DNA of 64,000 nt from Butyrivibrio sp. INlla21. Its GTDB lineage: Bacteria; Bacillota; Clostridia; Lachnospirales; Lachnospiraceae. Positions 59,035 to 64,000 of the stretch are shown here, in pieces. Each line of letters starts with the position of its first letter. Position 1 is the first letter of the stretch. The stretch covers positions 1 to 64,000 of the forward strand of contig NZ_FPCC01000006.1 in NCBI RefSeq assembly GCF_900116875.1, written 5' to 3'. Under the pieces are notes generated by a model. The model did no database searches, was not told the origin of the DNA, and saw nothing but the letters and a program-made list of their open reading frames with translations. The translations under genes and the position numbers were made by a program.

Positions 59035-60603
59035 ATGAAAAAGAAACTAATTATACTATACATGTTTTTTGCAATAATTCCACTGGTAATAATGGATGCG
59101 GTCGTGCTCGGCGGTATTTTGCGTACCGAAAACACCAAGACCATGCATGAAATGGAAAGTGTAGCCGACGCTGTCAAATACACCTGTCAGGAAGAGGTTG
59201 AGACAGCTGCCAGACTTGCAAGAAGCATCTATACCAGTAGGTACATATACAACTACATGAACAGAGAGTATTCGTCGCCTCTTGAGTACTACGATGCGTA
59301 CAGAGATTTTTTTGACGATACTCTTATTAATGTTGTCGCAGGACAGAGTAACGTTGAATACGTTATCTACACGGACAACGATACGATCGTTAACGGATCT
59401 CAGTTTCAGAGGATCGATAGATGTAAGAGGCAACCGTGGTATATATATACCCAAAACACCGGCTTGGACATGGGTCTTTACTTTTTCTACGGTAGGAACA
59501 GTGCAGGTACAACGGAGAGTGCCAGAAGAGTTTACTTTATAAAAAAGCTGGACTATTTTGATCACAATTCCAACAGTATTCTTTTGATCAGCCTTGATTA
59601 CACCAAGTGCAATACGCTTCTTTCGAACATGAACTATGACATGGCCGCATATGTGTGCGACAATGACAGAATTCTTTTTTCCAATAAAAAAGATTCGAAT
59701 GTAGCGCAGCCGTTCAGGAGAGTGACGGAGCTTGCCAACATCGGATATACTGCGGATATGCAGATATATAATCAGCAGCTCAAGATTCATGTCATAAACA
59801 ATGGGCTTAACAGAGCGGGCTGGCTCAAGAATTGGGGATGGCAGCTGATTGTTTTGGGACTTATAAATGTAATCCTTCCCGCCGCGCTCATGCTCAGGAT
59901 CAACAGGATCGCTTACAGTTACAAGTTAAGAGAGCAGGAGATGGTGCTTACAAGACAGCACGCTGAGCTTCATGCGCTTCACAGTCAGATCAATCCGCAT
60001 TTTCTTTTTAATGCGCTTGAGAGTATAAGAATGCACAGCATTATAAAAAAAGAGTCTGAGACCGCCTACATGGTTGAGAAGCTTGCGAAACTCCAGCGCC
60101 AGTACACAGAGTGGGATCACGACAATGTTGCTATCAAGCAGGAGCTTGAGTTTGTAGAGAATTATCTGGAACTTCAGAAGTACAGATTCGGTGACAGACT
60201 TTCGTATAATATAGAAGCAGACGAAGAGTGCTTGGAATACAATGTTCCCAAATTGACACTCGTTACGTTTGTCGAGAATGCCTGCGTTCACGGAATAGAA
60301 AGTAAGATCACGAACGGCTGGATCTTCCTTAGGATCTATAAAAAAGATGATATGCTGAATATAGAAGTTGAGGACACCGGAAACGGAATGCCCGAGGAAG
60401 AAGCTACGAAGCTTTTGGATTCAATGAGAAATGCAAGTATAGATATGCTCCAGCAAAAGGGAAGAGTCGGTGTTATCAATGCATCACTCAGACTTAAGAT
60501 GGTGACAGGCAATAGAACTGTTTTCGACATTGATTCGGAAGAAGGCATCGGAACGATCGTTACGATCAAAATACCGATCGAGAGTTTGAAAGGAATTGTA
60601 TAA
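59035..60603 (+). CDS. YesM-type sensor histidine kinase
   Basis: 522 residues. N-terminal helix (LIILYMFFAIIPLVIMDAVV), extracytoplasmic sensor domain to about residue 255, second helix (WQLIVLGLINVILPAALML), then His-kinase block LHSQINPHFLFNALESI with the phospho-His, and ATPase motifs FVENACVHGIE, DTGNGM, GRVGVINASLRL. There is no clear Shine-Dalgarno before ATG 59035. Forms a two-component pair with the next gene. Confidence 0.9.
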   Translation: MKKKLIILYMFFAIIPLVIMDAVVLGGILRTENTKTMHEMESVADAVKYTCQEEVETAARLARSIYTSRYIYNYMNREYSSPLEYYDAYRDFFDDTLINVVAGQSNVEYVIYTDNDTIVNGSQFQRIDRCKRQPWYIYTQNTGLDMGLYFFYGRNSAGTTESARRVYFIKKLDYFDHNSNSILLISLDYTKCNTLLSNMNYDMAAYVCDNDRILFSNKKDSNVAQPFRRVTELANIGYTADMQIYNQQLKIHVINNGLNRAGWLKNWGWQLIVLGLINVILPAALMLRINRIAYSYKLREQEMVLTRQHAELHALHSQINPHFLFNALESIRMHSIIKKESETAYMVEKLAKLQRQYTEWDHDNVAIKQELEFVENYLELQKYRFGDRLSYNIEADEECLEYNVPKLTLVTFVENACVHGIESKITNGWIFLRIYKKDDMLNIEVEDTGNGMPEEEATKLLDSMRNASIDMLQQKGRVGVINASLRLKMVTGNRTVFDIDSEEGIGTIVTIKIPIESLKGIV

Positions 60604-60606
60604 ATA

Positions 60607-62187
60607 ATGCTGAAAGTTTTACTTGTTGATGATGAGCCTTTTATCTTGCAGGGACTTAAGGTCCTTCTGAATTGGGAAGAGGAAGGCTTCGAAGTTTATA
60701 CCGCACTTGATGGCGTGAGCGCGCTTGAAGTACTTGAGAAAGAAAAAATTGATCTTGTGATCGCGGACATCAAGATGCCCGGGATGAACGGAATTGAGCT
60801 TCTTAAGAAAGTACGAGAGAGCGGAAACGATGTCTTTTACGTTATCTTAAGCGGATATGCCGAGTTTTCTTATGCGCAGGAAGCGCTCAGATATCATTGC
60901 AACGCCTACATTCTTAAGCCTGTTGAAAAAGAAAGTCTTGAGGGCGTGCTTAAAAAAGTCATAGAGAAAAATAAGGATAAAGAGATCGAGGCTAGCAGAA
61001 ACAATAAGCTTGTCAAAGCCTTTTTTGAACAGAACTTACGCGCGGCTTTCAGAGGAAAACACAGCGAAGATCACATCGAATATCTGACCGATAAGCTTCC
61101 GGATAACGGCCAGATGCGATATGTCGGAATAGAGCTTGATTTTAGCGAGGACGACGGTGATTATTTCGGCGATGAAAAGAACAACTACATTACCAAGCTC
61201 TATGATATTGCATCGGAGTATCTTGATGATTATTCTTACCTTCTTGTAAGAGACGGATTCGGCGATGAGAACGTTTACGACATAGGTTTTTTGTATCTTA
61301 ACTTCCTTGCCAAAGAGCAGAAAAAGAACGACGAAGAGTATCTTAAAGAGATGCTTGAACATTTAAAAAGAGTAAGCGAACTTCCTATAGTTATGCTTGT
61401 CGGAAGGACCGTAAACGGCATAGAGGCTATATCAAAGTCTTTTACCAGCGTGAGCATGCTTCATTCGCTCCATGGATTCAGAGAGAAAAAAGATATTTAT
61501 TTCTATGAAGAAGAATACCAGATCACCGATAAGGGAATTCTTTTATGTAAGAACAAGCTCGACGAGCTGATCTCGGCAATTGAACTCAATGAACAGGTCA
61601 AGATCAAACAGAAGGTCGATGAGTTCCACAATGAGATGAAAAAAACCGGAATTACCGGAAAGACTATGAATCTCAACATCAATTATCTTTTGTTCCAGCT
61701 TATCCATATCGCGACTGAGCAGGACAGTGAAGTTAACCAGGAAGAGATCCTGCGACTTATTTCCGAGAATGCCTATGAGCAGGGCATTAAGAGAGGCTCC
61801 AAGACGCACCTTTACAGAATGGCTTGTGAGTACGGCGAGTATCTTGCGCAGCTTCGAAAGAAGGAGTCCAAGGGCGTTCTTGCCAAGGTTGAAGAAGAGG
61901 TAAAAAACAACTACGCAAGCAACATAACTCTGAAAGAGCTCAGCGAAAAGTACTATGTAAACAGCGCATACCTCGGACAGCTTTTCAGAAAAAGACACGG
62001 ATGCACATTTAAAGATTATCTCAACAGACACAGACTTGATGAGGCAGCGATGCTCCTTAGAAAGACCGATGAAAAGATATATATCATAGCCGAAAAAGTA
62101 GGCTACAAGGACGTTGACTACTTTGTAAACAAGTTCATTGAGGCTAAGGGCTGCACTCCCGCCAAGTACAGAAAACAGGAATCATAA
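60607..62187 (+). CDS. YesN-type response regulator with AraC DNA-binding domain
   Basis: 526 residues. Receiver domain LKVLLVDDEPFILQGLKVLL, phospho-Asp in LVIADIKMPGMNG, Lys in YILKPVEKE; long linker; C-terminal AraC double HTH (ITLKELSEKYYVNSAYLGQL, IIAEKVGYKDVDYFVNKF). Starts 4 nt after the kinase stop. Likely controls the sugar-transport genes beginning at 62320. Confidence 0.92.
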   Translation: MLKVLLVDDEPFILQGLKVLLNWEEEGFEVYTALDGVSALEVLEKEKIDLVIADIKMPGMNGIELLKKVRESGNDVFYVILSGYAEFSYAQEALRYHCNAYILKPVEKESLEGVLKKVIEKNKDKEIEASRNNKLVKAFFEQNLRAAFRGKHSEDHIEYLTDKLPDNGQMRYVGIELDFSEDDGDYFGDEKNNYITKLYDIASEYLDDYSYLLVRDGFGDENVYDIGFLYLNFLAKEQKKNDEEYLKEMLEHLKRVSELPIVMLVGRTVNGIEAISKSFTSVSMLHSLHGFREKKDIYFYEEEYQITDKGILLCKNKLDELISAIELNEQVKIKQKVDEFHNEMKKTGITGKTMNLNINYLLFQLIHIATEQDSEVNQEEILRLISENAYEQGIKRGSKTHLYRMACEYGEYLAQLRKKESKGVLAKVEEEVKNNYASNITLKELSEKYYVNSAYLGQLFRKRHGCTFKDYLNRHRLDEAAMLLRKTDEKIYIIAEKVGYKDVDYFVNKFIEAKGCTPAKYRKQES

Positions 62188-62319
62188 CCCCGAAAAATTT
62201 ATAAACTATACTTTTTCAGGATTCTATAATTTGACCTACTTTTTTATATATTTCCTCCCATGTTTTGATTGACGATTTTTAATACAATGGTCATATCAAA
62301 ACAAGGAGGATTCTTTTTT

Positions 62320-64000
62320 ATGAAAAAGAGAGTGATTAGCATGTTGCTTGCAACGCTCATGGTTGGTGGAGCGCTTGCTGGATGCAGCAAAGGTAATGCC
62401 GGTGGGGGCGCTACTGCATCCGAAGATGGCGGATCAGCAAGTGACGGAAAAGTAAAAGAGTTCACAGCATTCTTTTCAGTTCCTCACGCTGAGATCAATG
62501 ACGACAATGAGATTCAGCAGATCATTGCCGAGAAGACAGGAGCTAAGGTAAAAGAGACTTGGCTTACAGGTCAGACTGCAGAAGAGGCAGTTGGTACACT
62601 TATCGCCGGCGGTGAGTATCCTGATTTCGTAGATGCAGGAGACGGATCCGTACAGATGTATGAGGCAGGAGCACTTGTAGCTCTTGATGATTACCTCGAT
62701 TCAGGCAATTATCCTAACATCAAAGAATTCTTTACAGATCAGGAGTGGGATTCACTTCGTCAGAGCGACGGAAAGATCTATTGGATTCCTCAGTTCTCTA
62801 ACATCTATGGTGAAGAGAGAGTCTGCGCACACAATGACGAGGCTTTCTGGATCCAGACAAGAGTACTTGAAGAAGCCGGCTATCCTAAGGTAGAAACAAT
62901 GGATGAGTACTTCGATCTTATCGAAGGATATTATGAGAAGCATCCTACAATGGAAGACGGAACTCCTATCATTCCTTACACAATCCTTTGTGAGGACTGG
63001 AGATATTTCTGTCTTGAGAACGCACCTCAGTTCCTTGACGGATATCCGAATGATGGTTCTGTAATCGTTGATACAAATACAATGAAGATCGTTGACTACA
63101 ATACAACAGAGACAGCTGTTAAGTACTTCAAGAAGCTCAACGAGGAGTACAAGAAGGGTATCGTTGATAAGGAGTCATTCACACAGACATACGACGAGTA
63201 CATCGCTAAGCTTTCAACAGGTTGCGTACTTGGTATGATCGATCAGTGGTGGGATTTCGCATACACAGCAGGTGATGCTCTTAAGGCAGCAGGCCTTGAT
63301 AAGAAGGGTTGCCAGTATGTTCCTCTTCCGATCACAATCGAAAAGGGAATGAAGAACCAGTGGCACAACTCAGGCGGAATCGTTCACACAAGTTCAGGTC
63401 TTGCTATTACAACAAGCTGTAAGGACGTTGAAGGCGCTCTTAAGTTCGTAGATGACCTTCTTAGCCAGGAAATCATGGACCTCAGATTCTGGGGAGTTAA
63501 GGACGTTGACTATCAGGTTGGCGATGACGGAATGTATTCCAAGACTCAGGAGATGAGAGACAACGACGCTGATACAGCATACAAGGCTTCTCACAAGTGT
63601 GAGTATGCATATTTCCCTCAGTGGGAAGGAACAAGCAGAGATGGCAAGAATGCTATGAAGCCTGAGCAGCAGGAAACAGAGTTCTATGATGGACTTTCTG
63701 ATGACCTCAAGAAGTGCTTCAGTGCATATGGTGTTAAGACATACGTTGAGATGCTCGGAACAACACCTGCTCCCGGACCTTGGTATCCTATGTACACATT
63801 CTCACAGACTATGACAACAGCTACACCCGGTGGTACAGCATGGAGAAGCATGGAAGATTGCAAGCACCAGTATCTTCCTAAGGTTGTTATGGCTGACGAC
63901 TTTGATGCAGGTTGGAAGGAATATATGGATGCATACAATGCATGCAAACCTGAAGATTTCCTTTCAGAGATGCAGACAGAGCTCGACAGAAGACTTGCAG
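62320..64000 (+). CDS. ABC-transporter extracellular solute-binding lipoprotein, partial
   Basis: About 560 residues visible, open at the window edge. ATG 62320 behind AAGGAGGA; signal peptide MKKRVISMLLATLMVGGALA with lipobox LAGC, then a Gly/Ser-rich linker and a family 1 (LplA-type) binding protein: GGEYPDFVDAGDGSVQMYEA, KIYWIPQFSNIYGEERVCAH, LEEAGYPKVETMDEYFDLIE. Oligosaccharide uptake is likely given the YesMN pair upstream; the permease genes should follow outside the window. Confidence 0.9.
   Translation, partial: MKKRVISMLLATLMVGGALAGCSKGNAGGGATASEDGGSASDGKVKEFTAFFSVPHAEINDDNEIQQIIAEKTGAKVKETWLTGQTAEEAVGTLIAGGEYPDFVDAGDGSVQMYEAGALVALDDYLDSGNYPNIKEFFTDQEWDSLRQSDGKIYWIPQFSNIYGEERVCAHNDEAFWIQTRVLEEAGYPKVETMDEYFDLIEGYYEKHPTMEDGTPIIPYTILCEDWRYFCLENAPQFLDGYPNDGSVIVDTNTMKIVDYNTTETAVKYFKKLNEEYKKGIVDKESFTQTYDEYIAKLSTGCVLGMIDQWWDFAYTAGDALKAAGLDKKGCQYVPLPITIEKGMKNQWHNSGGIVHTSSGLAITTSCKDVEGALKFVDDLLSQEIMDLRFWGVKDVDYQVGDDGMYSKTQEMRDNDADTAYKASHKCEYAYFPQWEGTSRDGKNAMKPEQQETEFYDGLSDDLKKCFSAYGVKTYVEMLGTTPAPGPWYPMYTFSQTMTTATPGGTAWRSMEDCKHQYLPKVVMADDFDAGWKEYMDAYNACKPEDFLSEMQTELDRRLA

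Noticed and set aside
1..64000. CRISPR array or cas operon
   Set aside because: No regularly spaced direct repeats and no Cas proteins; RNA-guided nucleases here are TnpB and IscB only.

Overview
The window looks like the right-hand part (about 35 kb) of a large integrated mobile element, followed by about 29 kb of chromosome from a motile, pilus-bearing, low-to-mid GC Firmicute. The chromosomal genes fit a Lachnospiraceae of the Butyrivibrio/Pseudobutyrivibrio type: UPF0397-EcfAA-EcfT transporter, flagellar hook protein, c-di-GMP-I riboswitch, sortase-built pilus, YesM/YesN two-component pair beside a sugar-binding lipoprotein, CIRCE-controlled mecA-like gene. The genus is inferred, not proven.

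Element, 1 to about 35,104. It is phage-like: dozens of short, tightly overlapping plus-strand genes. A left accessory block (0-13.5 kb) holds Cys-rich mini-proteins, DUF551 and zinc-ribbon proteins, HNH homing endonucleases and a Panacea-domain protein. A recombination/replication core (20-27.4 kb) runs DUF1351, ERF annealing protein, NinB-like, HNH, SSB, a tRNA cluster, replisome organiser, G39P-like loader and a primase-helicase. A metabolic/exit block (27.4-32.3 kb) carries a cysteine desulfurase, HTH protein, dUTPase and an HNH-excisionase fusion, converging on a minus-strand tyrosine integrase. The right border is the 3' end of a tRNA-Pro gene with its terminator (35,073-35,140), so an intact tRNA-Pro should lie beyond the left edge. 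No capsid, tail or lysis gene is seen; they may be left of the window or absent.

The element is crowded with RNA-guided mobile DNA: an IS110-type recombinase end with candidate bridge-RNA DNA (1-430), an orphan TnpB omega-RNA scar (5,930-6,113), an IscB/HEARO element (13.6-16.65 kb) split by an IS607-like TnpB element (14,053-15,433), and a second TnpB element beside the att site (33.56-34.87 kb). Removing the IS607-like insert between its two GG dinucleotides restores the iscB frame and its RuvC-I aspartate. The element also carries a long structured non-coding region with its own promoter (3.9-4.66 kb), two tRNA-like genes lacking an anticodon arm, a third oversized tRNA-like gene, and a set of promoters sharing a TTAAC-W-GTTAA near-palindrome in the spacer.

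Chromosome, 35.1-64 kb. An EAL phosphodiesterase, an ECF transporter, a tRNA-dihydrouridine synthase, serine acetyltransferase and the flagellar hook protein come first. A c-di-GMP-I riboswitch followed by a second attenuator then leads a pilus locus (coiled-coil protein, signal peptidase I, 1,580-residue adhesin, major pilin, sortase C, tip/basal pilin, second sortase). A CIRCE-controlled mecA-like gene with an arginase-family gene, a RelB/YafQ-type toxin-antitoxin pair, a methyltransferase, two tRNA-Leu genes and the YesMN/sugar-lipoprotein cluster complete the window.
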